Shown: piece by piece, positions 18,375-26,544 of the stretch
Position numbering within the stretch: position 1 is the stretch's first letter
Layout of the letters: the number at the start of each line of letters is the position of its first letter
Source: Terriglobia bacterium
GTDB taxonomy: Bacteria > Acidobacteriota > Terriglobia > UBA7540
Direction: 5' to 3'
DNA: 32,197 bases
NCBI GenBank assembly: GCA_030038235.1
Contig: JASHPE010000358.1
Span: forward strand, 1 to 32,197
Position numbers and translations under genes: made by a program
Notes under the pieces: generated by a model
Databases searched by the model: none
What the model was told of the DNA's origin: nothing
Seen by the model: only the letters and a program-made list of their open reading frames with translations

Positions 18375-18704
18375 ATGGCCGGCAGAAAGAAGAACGCAGG
18401 AGAGACCAAGTGGGGATGGAATATTCACCCAGGCGAGATCCTTCGTGAAGAGTTCTTGAGACCCATGGGAATCAGCGTCTACCGGCTGGCGCGAGAGGTG
18501 CATCTGACGCGTTCGAGGGTGAATGACATCGTGCTGGAACGCCGGGCTATTACGGCTGACACGGCTGTGCGGCTGGCCAAATTCTTCGGCACCACGGCGC
18601 AGTTCTGGATGAACATGCAAGCGTCTTATGAGCTGCGAAAGGCGGAAAACGGACTGAGTACGACGATCAGCAGCATCGAGCCTGCCACTCGGAGGGTGGC
18701 GTGA
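18375..18704 (+). CDS. higA: HigA-type antitoxin (XRE family)
   Basis: This 109-residue helix-turn-helix antitoxin neutralises HigB and represses the operon. It has the typical HigA sequence: IHPGEILREEFLRPMGISVY, then LAREVHLTRSRVNDIVLERR (the recognition helix region), then AVRLAKFFGTTAQFWMNMQASYEL. The ATG at 18375 has AGGAG and TAAGG directly upstream (18363-18372); an upstream in-frame ATG at 18348 overlaps higB and has no ribosome site, so it was not chosen. The C-terminal tail after residue 95 is variable in the family. Chromosomal higBA pairs typically act in persistence or stabilise the region; nothing mobile is visible next to this one. Confidence 0.93.
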   Translation: MAGRKKNAGETKWGWNIHPGEILREEFLRPMGISVYRLAREVHLTRSRVNDIVLERRAITADTAVRLAKFFGTTAQFWMNMQASYELRKAENGLSTTISSIEPATRRVA

Positions 18705-18815
18705 TCCGGCGAAAGGGCTGCGGGCGAAAGCGGCGCCTGAAGACTGGCCTGTAGATGGAAGCGGGGCAAGTGATCGCCCGCCTGATATCGGCGAGGCGGA
18801 GTGGAGGTTAAGAGC

Positions 18816-19673
18816 ATGCAAGCGCCGGAAAGCGAATCCGCACCCTTGAAGAACATCGAGGAATGGGACGATTTTGTCGCCACGCGCTACCGTCCCGGGA
18901 AAACGCAGGAGGAATTCCGCAACTATCAGGCGGATGCGAACCCCACCGTCACCGAATTCTACCGCCAGAATCACGCTCACCAGACGCTCGACTTCGTGCT
19001 TGCCAAGAAACGCGAATTCGGCGGACTCGCGCGCGAGAAGAAAAGCATCTGGGAGATGGGGGAATTCCTGAACACGCTGGTGGATGAAAGCGACCCCGAC
19101 ACCGATCTCACCCAGATTGAGCATCTGCTGCAGACGTCCGAGGCTATTCGCCGCGACGGGCATCCGCGCTGGTTTGTGCTGGCGGGTTTCGTCCACGATC
19201 TCGGCAAGGTCCTGTGCCTCTGGGGCGAGCCGCAATGGGCGGTGGTGGGCGACACTTTCCCCGTCGGGTGCGCCTGGTCCGATCAGATTGTGTTCCCTGA
19301 ATTCTTCGCCGCCAACCCGGACAGCCGGGTGCCCGAGTACCAGACGGTCTACGGCGTCTATGAGCCCAATTGCGGACTCGACAACGTGCACCTTTCCTGG
19401 GGCCACGACGAGTATCTCTACACCGTGACACGCGATTACCTGCCGGAGCCGGCGCAGTATATCCTGCGCTACCACTCGTTCTATCCCGCCCACAAGCACG
19501 GCGCCTACGGCCACCTGATGAACAACCACGATGAGCGGATGTTCGATTGGGTGCGGAAGTTCAATCCCTACGATCTCTACTCCAAAGGGACGGAGCGTCC
19601 GGACTTTCGGGAATTGAAGCCGTATTATGAGGATTTGGTTGCCGAGTTCTTCCCGGATCGAATCGCCTGGTAG
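18816..19673 (+). CDS. myo-Inositol oxygenase (MIOX)
   Basis: The 285-residue product has the size and all ligand positions of myo-inositol oxygenase, a di-iron HD-fold enzyme that splits myo-inositol with O2 to D-glucuronate. Ligands read off: His116 in GHPRWF, His127-Asp128 in GFVHDLGK, His197 in [11 protein letters not shown], His220 in RYHSFYPAH and Asp253 in NPYDLYSKG; the last two even share numbering with the human enzyme. [10 protein letters not shown] follows His220 as in eukaryotic proteins. The ATG at 18816 is preceded by GGAGG (18803-18807); a GTG at 18801 is part of that site. MIOX is mainly eukaryotic, with scattered bacterial examples. The next gene begins 19 bases downstream. 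Confidence 0.94.
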   Translation: MQAPESESAPLKNIEEWDDFVATRYRPGKTQEEFRNYQADANPTVTEFYRQNHAHQTLDFVLAKKREFGGLAREKKSIWEMGEFLNTLVDESDPDTDLTQIEHLLQTSEAIRRDGHPRWFVLAGFVHDLGKVLCLWGEPQWAVVGDTFPVGCAWSDQIVFPEFFAANPDSRVPEYQTVYGVYEPNCGLDNVHLSWGHDEYLYTVTRDYLPEPAQYILRYHSFYPAHKHGAYGHLMNNHDERMFDWVRKFNPYDLYSKGTERPDFRELKPYYEDLVAEFFPDRIAW

Positions 19674-19692
19674 CCTCAGGTTACGGCCATCG

Positions 19693-20526
19693 ATGCGGCC
19701 CCTGCCACACGTCCTGTTCGCGCTTATTATTTTAGTGACTAGCCTACCACTCTACGCGCAGGCGAACTATGAGATTCAGGTTTATGGGTCCGACACGGTC
19801 GCGCCCGGACGCACCATGGTGGAACTGCACAGCAACTTCACCTTCGAGGGGTTCAAGACCAGCACCAACGGCATGCTTCCGGACGAACACCAGGAGCACG
19901 AGACGGTGGAAATTACCCAAGGTTGGACGAGCTGGTTTGAGACCGGGTTCTACATCTTCACCAGCTACGGCCCGCATCAGGGCTACAACTGGGTGGGCGA
20001 TCACATTCGTCCTCGCGTCCGCGTCCCCGATAGCTGGCACTGGCCGGTCGGCGTGAGCCTTTCGACGGAAATCGGATACGCGCGTCCCATTTTCTCGGCC
20101 GACACCTGGACCTGGGAGATTCGGCCGATCATCGACAAGCAGTGGAGGTCCTGGTACGTGGCATTCAACCCTGCCCTCGAGCGTTCCTTCCACGGGCCGA
20201 GCGTGCCGGAGGGCGTCGGGTTTTCTCCCGACTTCAAAGTTGGATACTCCGTCACGCGAAAGTTTAGCGCGGGATTCGAATATTACGGCGCGCTCGGACC
20301 CGTTACGGGGTTCGACGCTTTCTACCTGCAGCAACACCAGTTCTTTCCCACCATCGACTACGACTTCGGCCCTAACTGGGAGTTCAACTTCGGTGTAGGT
20401 GTCGGCGTTACGCGCAGCACCGACCATCTGATCGCCAAGATGATCATCGGGCGGCGATTCCGCTTTATCACTCCTCATGTCCCGCGCCTGCTGAAGCCGA
20501 AGCCGGATGACAGCGAGGAGGAGTGA
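19693..20526 (+). CDS. Outer-membrane beta-barrel protein of unknown function
   Basis: A 277-residue exported protein starting at ATG 19693: signal peptide with hydrophobic core LFALIILVTSLPLYA and probable cut before QANY (residue 23). The mature part is a series of amphipathic strands with many aromatic residues at their ends (TSWFETGFYIFTSYG, GVSLSTEIGYARP, SWYVAFNPALERSF, KFSAGFEYYGALG, WEFNFGVGVGVT, LIAKMIIGRRFRF), the pattern of a small outer-membrane barrel; the layout recalls Phenol_MetA_deg-type transport barrels. The C-terminal tail KPKPDDSEEE is acidic and lies beyond the last strand. Its TGA is directly followed by the TTG start of the peroxidase gene, so the two are coupled. The transported molecule, if any, is unknown. 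Confidence 0.8.
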   Translation: MRPLPHVLFALIILVTSLPLYAQANYEIQVYGSDTVAPGRTMVELHSNFTFEGFKTSTNGMLPDEHQEHETVEITQGWTSWFETGFYIFTSYGPHQGYNWVGDHIRPRVRVPDSWHWPVGVSLSTEIGYARPIFSADTWTWEIRPIIDKQWRSWYVAFNPALERSFHGPSVPEGVGFSPDFKVGYSVTRKFSAGFEYYGALGPVTGFDAFYLQQHQFFPTIDYDFGPNWEFNFGVGVGVTRSTDHLIAKMIIGRRFRFITPHVPRLLKPKPDDSEEE

Positions 20527-21564
20527 TTGCCGCAGGCTCTCATCCTCGCGCGCATCGCGGCCCTCCTCTGGCTGAGCGTCTCGCCCGGCCCTCCGCCCGC
20601 CCAAGCGACTCAAACCGCCACGGCGGATTTCCCGGTTCCTCTCGGTCTTCCCCCCATCCCCTGGCCGGAGGATAATCCATACTCGCCGGCGCGTGCCGAT
20701 CTCGGAAAGATCCTTTTTTTCGACGGCCGCCTCTCGGCCAACGGCGTGGTGTCTTGCGCGTTCTGTCATGAGCCGGATCACGCCTTTTCGGGCAGCGCGG
20801 CGCTCTCACGAGGCGTAGACGGGAAGCCGGGCGTGCGTCATGTGCCGACGCTCATCAACTGTGCCTGGCACAAATCGCAATTCTGGGATGGCCGGGCGCC
20901 CACGCTCGAGGCGCAGATTGCGTCCCCGGTCACGAATCCCGACGAAATGGGCATGACGGCGGATCGAGTGGTGGAGAGAATCCGCGCCATTAAGGGTTAC
21001 GCGCCGCTCTTTGCCTCCGCCTTCGGAGATCCCGGGATCGACTTCGACCGCATCACGAAAGCCATCGCGACCTTCGAGCGCACGATCGTTTCGGGCGACT
21101 CGCCGTACGACCGCTACGTTGCCGGCGACAAGTCCGCGCTGACGAAACAGCAGAAGGATGGCCTGGATTTCTTCGAAAGAACGGGGGAATGCGCCGAGTG
21201 TCACTCCGGGCCGAGCTTCACCAATGAAAAATTCGCCAATCTGGGCATCGGCTCCGCTAACCCCGATCCCGATCCCGGTCGCGAAGCCGTCACGGGGAAG
21301 CGCGGCGACCTGGGCAAGTTCAAAGTGCCGACGCTGCGCGACGTCGCCCGGCGCGGGCCGTACATGCACGACGGCAGCGAAAAGACCCTGAGCGACGTTC
21401 TGGACGTCTACAAGAAGGGTGGGCTGCCGAATCCTCATCTCGACACGCGCCTCACACCCTTCTACCTCGACGAGGAGACGCGAAGGGATGTATTGGCTTT
21501 TCTCGATTCGCTCAATGGAGAAGGCTGGGAAAAGATCAAGCCGCCGGCATCGTTCCCGCAGTAA
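20527..21564 (+). CDS. Di-heme cytochrome c peroxidase (CcpA/MauG family)
   Basis: A 345-residue periplasmic protein with a signal peptide (residues 1-28) and two c-type heme sites, CAFCH (77-81) and CAECH (222-226). The region FFDGRLSANGVVSC, the VPTLIN and FWDGRAPTLEAQ motifs, and PYMHDGS (Met280 as probable axial ligand of the electron-transfer heme) are all typical. Bacterial members reduce hydrogen peroxide using electrons from small cytochromes or copper proteins; MauG-like branches instead oxidise protein or small-molecule substrates. The start is TTG at 20527, immediately after the barrel gene's stop and with GAGGAG inside that gene's last codons, which indicates translational coupling. 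It probably works with the barrel protein in the envelope; the link is inference. Confidence 0.93.
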   Translation: MPQALILARIAALLWLSVSPGPPPAQATQTATADFPVPLGLPPIPWPEDNPYSPARADLGKILFFDGRLSANGVVSCAFCHEPDHAFSGSAALSRGVDGKPGVRHVPTLINCAWHKSQFWDGRAPTLEAQIASPVTNPDEMGMTADRVVERIRAIKGYAPLFASAFGDPGIDFDRITKAIATFERTIVSGDSPYDRYVAGDKSALTKQQKDGLDFFERTGECAECHSGPSFTNEKFANLGIGSANPDPDPGREAVTGKRGDLGKFKVPTLRDVARRGPYMHDGSEKTLSDVLDVYKKGGLPNPHLDTRLTPFYLDEETRRDVLAFLDSLNGEGWEKIKPPASFPQ

Positions 21565-21600
21565 GGGAGGCGGTTCCGTCGCATGCACCAGCAATGGCGG

Positions 21601-21606
21601 TAGAAT
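21601..21606 (+). promoter_or_regulatory. -10-like TAGAAT directly before the GH78 gene
   Basis: TAGAAT lies 7 bases upstream of ATG 21614, a spacing that would give a leaderless message. No ribosome site precedes the ATG, which supports the idea; no -35 is evident. Confidence 0.35.
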
Positions 21607-21613
21607 GTGACGC

Positions 21614-24019
21614 ATGCAAATTCATCGTGAGTCCGGCGGCGGGATCAAAGAGAATCGGAAATTGCTGCCTTTGCTGTGCTTGATGTTCCTCGGGCAGACT
21701 GCTCTTCAAGGACCGTCGCGAGTTTTCGCTCAGGTGAACCCATCGCTTCTGAGCCACCCGTGGAAGGCCGCATGGATCACCTGCCCGAAGGCGCCGCCGC
21801 GCGATATCGGCGTCTGCTATCTCCGCAAGTCCTTCGATCTCGCTTCGGTGCCGCATCAGTTCCTGGTTCACGTGAGCGCCGACAATCGCTACGAGCTCTT
21901 CGTCAACGGCGTGCGCGTTTCCCGCGGACCATCGCGCGGCGATCTGGATCACTGGCGCTTCGAAACGGTCGATCTCGCGCCGCAGCTTCGCGCCCGCAAG
22001 AACGTACTCGCGGCGGTGATCTGGAACTACGCCGACGATGCGCCCATGGCGCAGTTCACGTCGCAGACGGGATTCGTTTTGGATGGCGACGATCCCGCCG
22101 TCAACACAAACCCTTCCTGGAAAACTCTTCTCGATCACTCGCGCAGTGTGTTGGTGCTCTCTGAAAGGGACGCAGGAGGCTACTACGCCGCGGGTCATGG
22201 CGAGCAGGTGGCGGCAGCGCAGTATCCATGGGGCTGGCAGGACCCGGATTACGATGACAGCTCATGGACGCCGGCGCTGCCGCTCGGAGACGCGAGTCCG
22301 CGTGCCATCCAGGATACCCGCTCGCGCTGGATGCTGGTTAGTGATCCGCTGCCCGCGCAGGAAGAGACTCTGCAGCGGCTGGCTCACGTGGTGCGGACCA
22401 CTGGTGCCGACGTGGCGCCGGAATTCCTCGCCGGACACGCGCCGGTCACCATACCGGCGAACACCGAAGCCTCCTTGCTGCTGGACCAGAGCTTTGAAAC
22501 CACCGCCTATCCCGAACTGATGACGGGTGGCGGACGCGGCTCGCAAATCCGAATCACTTACGCGGAGGCCCTGTTTGACGCCAGCGGCCACAAGGGCAAT
22601 CGGAACGAAACCGAGGGCAAGAAGATTCGCGGCCTTTACGATGAGTTTCTGCCCGACGGCGGCGTGCATCGCGTCTTCTCGCCGCTGTGGTGGCGTGCCT
22701 ACCGCTACGTGCAGATCGACGTGCGCACCGGCGACGAGCCGTTGACCCTCGAAGATTTCCGGGGCTACTTCACCGCCTATCCTTTCGAGCCTGAGGCGGC
22801 GTTCGAAAGCGACGAGCCGGCGCTTCAGAAGATTTGGGACGTTGGGTGGCGCACGGCGCGGCTCTGCGCCCACGAGACATATATGGACTGCCCCTATTAC
22901 GAGCAGCTCCAATACGTGGGCGATACACGCATCCAGGCGCTCATCTCGCTCTATGTGGCAGGCGACGATCGCCTCGTGAAGAACGCCATCGATCTGCTGG
23001 GCGATTCGCAGACTCCAGAGGGATTGACGCAGAGCCGGTATCCGTCCGCCTTGCCGCAGTATATCCCGCCGTTCTCGCTCTACTGGATCGGCATGATGCA
23101 CGACCTGTGGTGGTATCGCGGCGAGCGAGAATTTCTCAAACCCTGGCTGCCGAATGCGCGCGAGGTGCTGGCGTGGTATCAATCGCACCTGACTTCGTCG
23201 GGCCTGCTCGGCCGTCTGCCTTGGTGGCCGTTTGTGGATTGGGCCGACGACTTCAGGGATGGCGTTTCACCGCAGGAAAGCGATGGTCAGTCTTCAGTCC
23301 TGAGCCTCCAGTTTGCCATGGCGCTTCGTCAGGCTGCCGATCTGGAGACGGCTTTCGGCGATTCGGACCAGGCGCAGCGCGATCGAGTCCTCGCCACAAA
23401 AATCGCGCGCGCGGCTTACAGCGCATGCTGGGAGGCCGGCCGGGGTCTGCTGGCGGATACGCCTGCAAAGAGTCATTTCAGCCAGCAAGGCAATATTCTC
23501 GGCGTGCTGGCGGACGCGATTCCGGCCGCGGCCCAGCATGGCGTGATCGAACGCGTCCTTCAGGATGAGACGCTGACGCCAGCCTCCTACTATTTTCGCT
23601 TTTACCTCGCCCGCGCCATGAACAAGACGGGTTTGGCGGACCGCTACCTCGCTGAACTGCAGCCGTGGCGCGAAATGCTTAACGAGGGACTTACGACCTT
23701 TGCAGAAACGCCGGGCAATACTCGTTCGGACTGCCACGCCTGGAGCGCGCATCCGGATTTCGACTTGCTCGCGACGGTGGCTGGCGTCGACTCGTCCGCG
23801 CCAGGCTTTGCCACGGTGACCATCGCCCCGCACCTCGGCGACCTCCATCGACTATCCGCTTCCGTGCCGCATCCCAAGGGGTTGATTCGGGTCGCGTACC
23901 AGCGGCAGGGCGACCAATGGTTAGCGGACATATCGCTGCCACCGGGCTTGTCAGGCTGGCTTGTCTGGAAGGAGCGGCGAATCCCGCTGCATCCCGGGAA
24001 ACAGCGGCTGCAGTTGTAA
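21614..24019 (+). CDS. Exported GH78-like alpha-L-rhamnosidase family glycosidase
   Basis: This 801-residue protein has a signal peptide (LLPLLCLMFLGQTALQ, cut near VFA|QVNP at 39/40). Two N-terminal beta domains follow (carbohydrate-binding-like, with FLVHVSADNRYELFVNGVRV at about 77-96), then a beta sandwich (about 270-395) and the (alpha/alpha)6 catalytic domain of family GH78. The catalytic-domain entry motif MDCPYYEQLQYVGDTR corresponds to the family's DCPxRE-GW-GD block with the general-acid Glu. The C-terminal beta domain carries CHAWSAHPDFDLL and PHPKGLIRVAYQR, typical of the family. Inverting alpha-L-rhamnosidases release rhamnose from plant glycosides and pectin. Substrate specificity cannot be read. 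It lies 49 bases after the peroxidase gene but may have its own start signal. Confidence 0.88.
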   Translation: MQIHRESGGGIKENRKLLPLLCLMFLGQTALQGPSRVFAQVNPSLLSHPWKAAWITCPKAPPRDIGVCYLRKSFDLASVPHQFLVHVSADNRYELFVNGVRVSRGPSRGDLDHWRFETVDLAPQLRARKNVLAAVIWNYADDAPMAQFTSQTGFVLDGDDPAVNTNPSWKTLLDHSRSVLVLSERDAGGYYAAGHGEQVAAAQYPWGWQDPDYDDSSWTPALPLGDASPRAIQDTRSRWMLVSDPLPAQEETLQRLAHVVRTTGADVAPEFLAGHAPVTIPANTEASLLLDQSFETTAYPELMTGGGRGSQIRITYAEALFDASGHKGNRNETEGKKIRGLYDEFLPDGGVHRVFSPLWWRAYRYVQIDVRTGDEPLTLEDFRGYFTAYPFEPEAAFESDEPALQKIWDVGWRTARLCAHETYMDCPYYEQLQYVGDTRIQALISLYVAGDDRLVKNAIDLLGDSQTPEGLTQSRYPSALPQYIPPFSLYWIGMMHDLWWYRGEREFLKPWLPNAREVLAWYQSHLTSSGLLGRLPWWPFVDWADDFRDGVSPQESDGQSSVLSLQFAMALRQAADLETAFGDSDQAQRDRVLATKIARAAYSACWEAGRGLLADTPAKSHFSQQGNILGVLADAIPAAAQHGVIERVLQDETLTPASYYFRFYLARAMNKTGLADRYLAELQPWREMLNEGLTTFAETPGNTRSDCHAWSAHPDFDLLATVAGVDSSAPGFATVTIAPHLGDLHRLSASVPHPKGLIRVAYQRQGDQWLADISLPPGLSGWLVWKERRIPLHPGKQRLQL

Positions 24020-24085
24020 GGATGGCCACGCATCGCGCATCGTGGCGCACCTGTTGCATCATCTCGGCGCGCGAAGCTGATCAAC

Positions 24086-24367
24086 GTGAGCGCCGAATCT
24101 ATATTCAGCAAGCCCCTGAATAAGCGGCAGAAGACGGTCCTGTCCCGCATTGCCAAGCGCCAGGCCGCGGGGCGGGACTCGGACATCGACTATTCGGATA
24201 TTCCCCGGTTGACCGACGAACAACTGGCGCAATTCCGTCCGTCGCCCAAGGTGCTGGTCGCCGCGCGGTTGGACCGGGAGGTCTACGACTGGCTCAAACA
24301 ATATGGGGAGGGCTATTCCACCCGCATCAATAACATCCTGCGTGCTGTGATGTCCAGAGCACGATAA
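24086..24367 (+). CDS. BrnA-like antitoxin family protein without adjacent toxin
   Basis: This 93-residue protein ends with the BrnA-type domain: VLVAARLDREVYDWLKQYGE followed by GYSTRINNILRAVM, which in BrnA forms the ribbon-helix-helix-like DNA-binding part. The N-terminal half (NKRQKTVLSRIAKRQAAGRD and DIDYSDIPRLTDEQL) corresponds to the toxin-binding half in BrnA. The start is GTG 24086; no in-frame ATG exists before the domain. No BrnT-like gene is present upstream or downstream (the neighbours are a GH78 gene and pcm), so this is an orphan and may act as a stand-alone regulator. The family assignment is from pattern recall. Confidence 0.8.
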   Translation: MSAESIFSKPLNKRQKTVLSRIAKRQAAGRDSDIDYSDIPRLTDEQLAQFRPSPKVLVAARLDREVYDWLKQYGEGYSTRINNILRAVMSRAR

Positions 24368-24410
24368 GGCTGCACCACGGCCTCGCGCTGCGCGCCAGTG
24401 GGGTAGTTCG

Positions 24411-24431
24411 GTGCTATCCTACCCTCAGGAG
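24411..24431 (+). promoter_or_regulatory. -10-like TATCCT and ribosome site for pcm
   Basis: GTGCTATCCT gives an extended -10 pattern (TGcTATCCT, hexamer 24415-24420), and AGGAG (24427-24431) follows at 4 bases from the TTG start at 24436. The leader would be about ten bases. Confidence 0.35.
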
Positions 24432-24435
24432 TAAC

Positions 24436-25119
24436 TTGGCAGACACCATCACAGTTCGTGAATCTGAGCGCCAGGCGATGGTCGAGGATCAGCTTCGCGC
24501 TCGCGGCATCCTCGATCGGCGCGTGCTTGATGCCATGGCAACCGTACCGCGGCACGAGTTTATGCCCATCGAACAGTCGCCGGCGGCCTATGAAGACCGG
24601 GCGCTGCCCATTGGTGAATGGGAGACCATTTCGCAGCCGTACATCGTCGCCCTGATGACCGAAGCGGCTGGCGTGCATGTTGGTGATCGCGTCCTGGAAG
24701 TGGGCACTGGCCTCGGCTATCAGGCTGCCGTCCTGGCGGCTCTGGGCGCTCGCGTATACACCATCGAGAGGAACGCAGGGCTGGCGGATGAGGCGCGTCG
24801 GCGGCTCAGGCGAACGGGCTACGGGACCGCCGTTGAAGTGATCGGCGGCGATGGCACTGACGGTTACGCTGCGGCGGCGCCGTATGACGCCATCCTGGTG
24901 ACGGCGGGAGCGCCGCGCGTCCCGCAGACCCTGCTCGATCAGCTCGCTGAGGGTGGACGCTTGGTCATCCCAATCGGCAGCCGCCAAGTGCAGCAACTCC
25001 ATCTCTTGATCAAGAACAGTGAGCGGGTGACGGATAGAGTCCTGGAGGCTTGCCAGTTCGTGCCGCTGGTTGGCAGGCAAGGCTGGCCAAAGGCGGCTTG
25101 GCCGCGATTCTTTGGCTAA
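24436..25119 (+). CDS. pcm: Protein-L-isoaspartate O-methyltransferase
   Basis: This 227-residue SAM-dependent methyltransferase repairs isoaspartyl residues in aged proteins by methylating them. It has the PIMT signatures: VPRHEFMP (37-44), AYEDRALPIG (51-60), the substrate loop ETISQPYIV (63-71), SAM motif I VLEVGTGLGYQAAVLA (86-101), VYTIERN for motif Post I, and GGRLVIPIG later. The start is TTG at 24436, fixed by AGGAG five bases upstream; there is no ATG before residue 15. The next gene is 374 bases away, so it is probably monocistronic. Length and motifs leave little doubt. Confidence 0.95.
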   Translation: MADTITVRESERQAMVEDQLRARGILDRRVLDAMATVPRHEFMPIEQSPAAYEDRALPIGEWETISQPYIVALMTEAAGVHVGDRVLEVGTGLGYQAAVLAALGARVYTIERNAGLADEARRRLRRTGYGTAVEVIGGDGTDGYAAAAPYDAILVTAGAPRVPQTLLDQLAEGGRLVIPIGSRQVQQLHLLIKNSERVTDRVLEACQFVPLVGRQGWPKAAWPRFFG

Positions 25120-25493
25120 AGCTGCGGCGTCGCGCGGCTGATCTCAGGAAACCGGAGTGCAAGTACGCGTAGCGTCGTTCACGAGCAGGTATTTCCCTCA
25201 TTTGATAGGGGCTGACCGCGAATGGGCGTCGCGACTGGAAGTCCGGTTGCCTTATCAGCGCAACGTCTTGAGCGCGATTCGCCAGCCAGGACTGTTGGAA
25301 AGGCGCAGCAGAAAAATCGCTCGAAACGCGGAACGAACCCACTATCTGCTTTAGAATCAGCAAGAGCACTTTTGGGTCTCGCCTGTGAGCGCAACCACCG
25401 GTACGGCCTGCCCCACAGGTGGACGTAAGGGCGTGTGCGACCTTTTGTTAACAGCGAACGACGGCGACGCGTAACCCAAAGAGGCGACGCACC
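25120..25493. other. 374-base gap between pcm and the glycosyltransferase gene
   Basis: No convincing gene, RNA or terminator was found. A 65-codon open frame at 25157-25354 has no ribosome site and no recognisable product. A TAGAAT hexamer at 25352-25357 could be a -10. The last 40 bases carry AAGAGGCG, a ribosome site for the downstream ATG. Confidence 0.5.
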
Positions 25494-26330
25494 ATGCAAC
25501 GCGGAGACTTGAAGGCTCGCGACTCTCAGGCTGAGGCATCGCGCAGCCCGTTTCTGAGCATCGTTGTGCCGGCCTATAACGAGGCGCAGCGGATCGCGCG
25601 GTCGCTCAGCACGATTCACTGGTATCTTGCCTCCCGGACCTATTCGGCCGAAGTCATTGTGGTGGATGACGGATCGACAGACGGCATGGCCGAGGTGGTT
25701 TCCTCGGTCATCGAAGCCTGGCCTTCCTTCCGGCTGATCCGGAACGACCAGAATCGCGGCAAGGGCTACAGCGTGCGGCGCGGCGTCCTGGAAGCCCGCG
25801 GTGAATACGTCTTGTTTACAGACGCCGATTTGTCGGCTCCCATCGATCAAACGGGCATACTGATCGCCGCGCTCGAGTCCACTGGCGCCGACGCCGCTGT
25901 CGGCTCGCGGGCGCTGCAGCGCGAGCTGATCGGGGTACATCAGCCTCTGTTTCGCGAATTGGGGGGCATCTGCTTCAACCTGGCTGTGCGCTTGTTGACC
26001 GGGCTCAAGCTTCGCGACACGCAGTGCGGCCTGAAGCTCTTCCGCCGCGAAGCCACGCGTCGTGCCTTCGAGCAAATGAAAGCCGAGCGATTCGGCTTTG
26101 ATCCGGAGCTGCTTTTCCTGGTGGAGCGGTGGGGCGGCCGGATTCTGGAGATTCCCGTACGTTGGGACAACGACCCGGCAACCAAGTTCAACGTGCTTCG
26201 CGACGCGGTCCGCAGCTTCCGTGAAGTGGCGGACGTGCGCTGGCGCGCGCTGACCGGACAATATCCTCCCCGGCAGGGCCAACCGGTCGCAGGCGCTGAA
26301 ACTGCCAGGGTCCGGCACGGATCGTCCTAA
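25494..26330 (+). CDS. Family 2 glycosyltransferase, dolichyl-phosphate glucosyltransferase (ALG5/DPM) type
   Basis: This 278-residue GT-A glycosyltransferase transfers a sugar from a nucleotide donor, in this branch to a polyprenyl phosphate. Motifs: LSIVVPAYNEAQRI (21-34), VIVVDDGSTDG (55-64), NRGKGYSVRRG (88-98), the metal-binding FTDADLSAP (108-116), and RDTQCGLKLFRREA followed by GFDPELLFLVERWG, which are diagnostic for the ALG5/DPG-synthase group. There is no C-terminal membrane segment, so it would act at the cytoplasmic face of the inner membrane. The product, polyprenyl-phosphate glucose or similar, could feed lipid or envelope glycosylation. No flippase or acceptor transferase is adjacent. 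ATG at 25494 with GAGG upstream. Confidence 0.88.
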   Translation: MQRGDLKARDSQAEASRSPFLSIVVPAYNEAQRIARSLSTIHWYLASRTYSAEVIVVDDGSTDGMAEVVSSVIEAWPSFRLIRNDQNRGKGYSVRRGVLEARGEYVLFTDADLSAPIDQTGILIAALESTGADAAVGSRALQRELIGVHQPLFRELGGICFNLAVRLLTGLKLRDTQCGLKLFRREATRRAFEQMKAERFGFDPELLFLVERWGGRILEIPVRWDNDPATKFNVLRDAVRSFREVADVRWRALTGQYPPRQGQPVAGAETARVRHGSS

Positions 26331-26544
26331 AATTATTCTGTTATCCCGCGCAATACCCGGAAATGGAGTTCGGCGTTCAAGGTACGATCTCGCCGAAATC
26401 CTGTTAAGTGATTGATTAAAAATAGCTTATCTCGTTGCCTGGCCAGCCACAATTTCCTCGACTCCGTCGCCCTCGTCGATAGTCTTAGCAACTTGCTGGC
26501 GCTCCACGTCATTTTGTGCTTACGATAAAGCTCGGGAGAAGACC

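Noticed and set aside
25157-25354. 65-codon open frame in the pcm-glycosyltransferase gap
   Set aside because: No ribosome site, no recognisable sequence, and overlapping frames of equal length.
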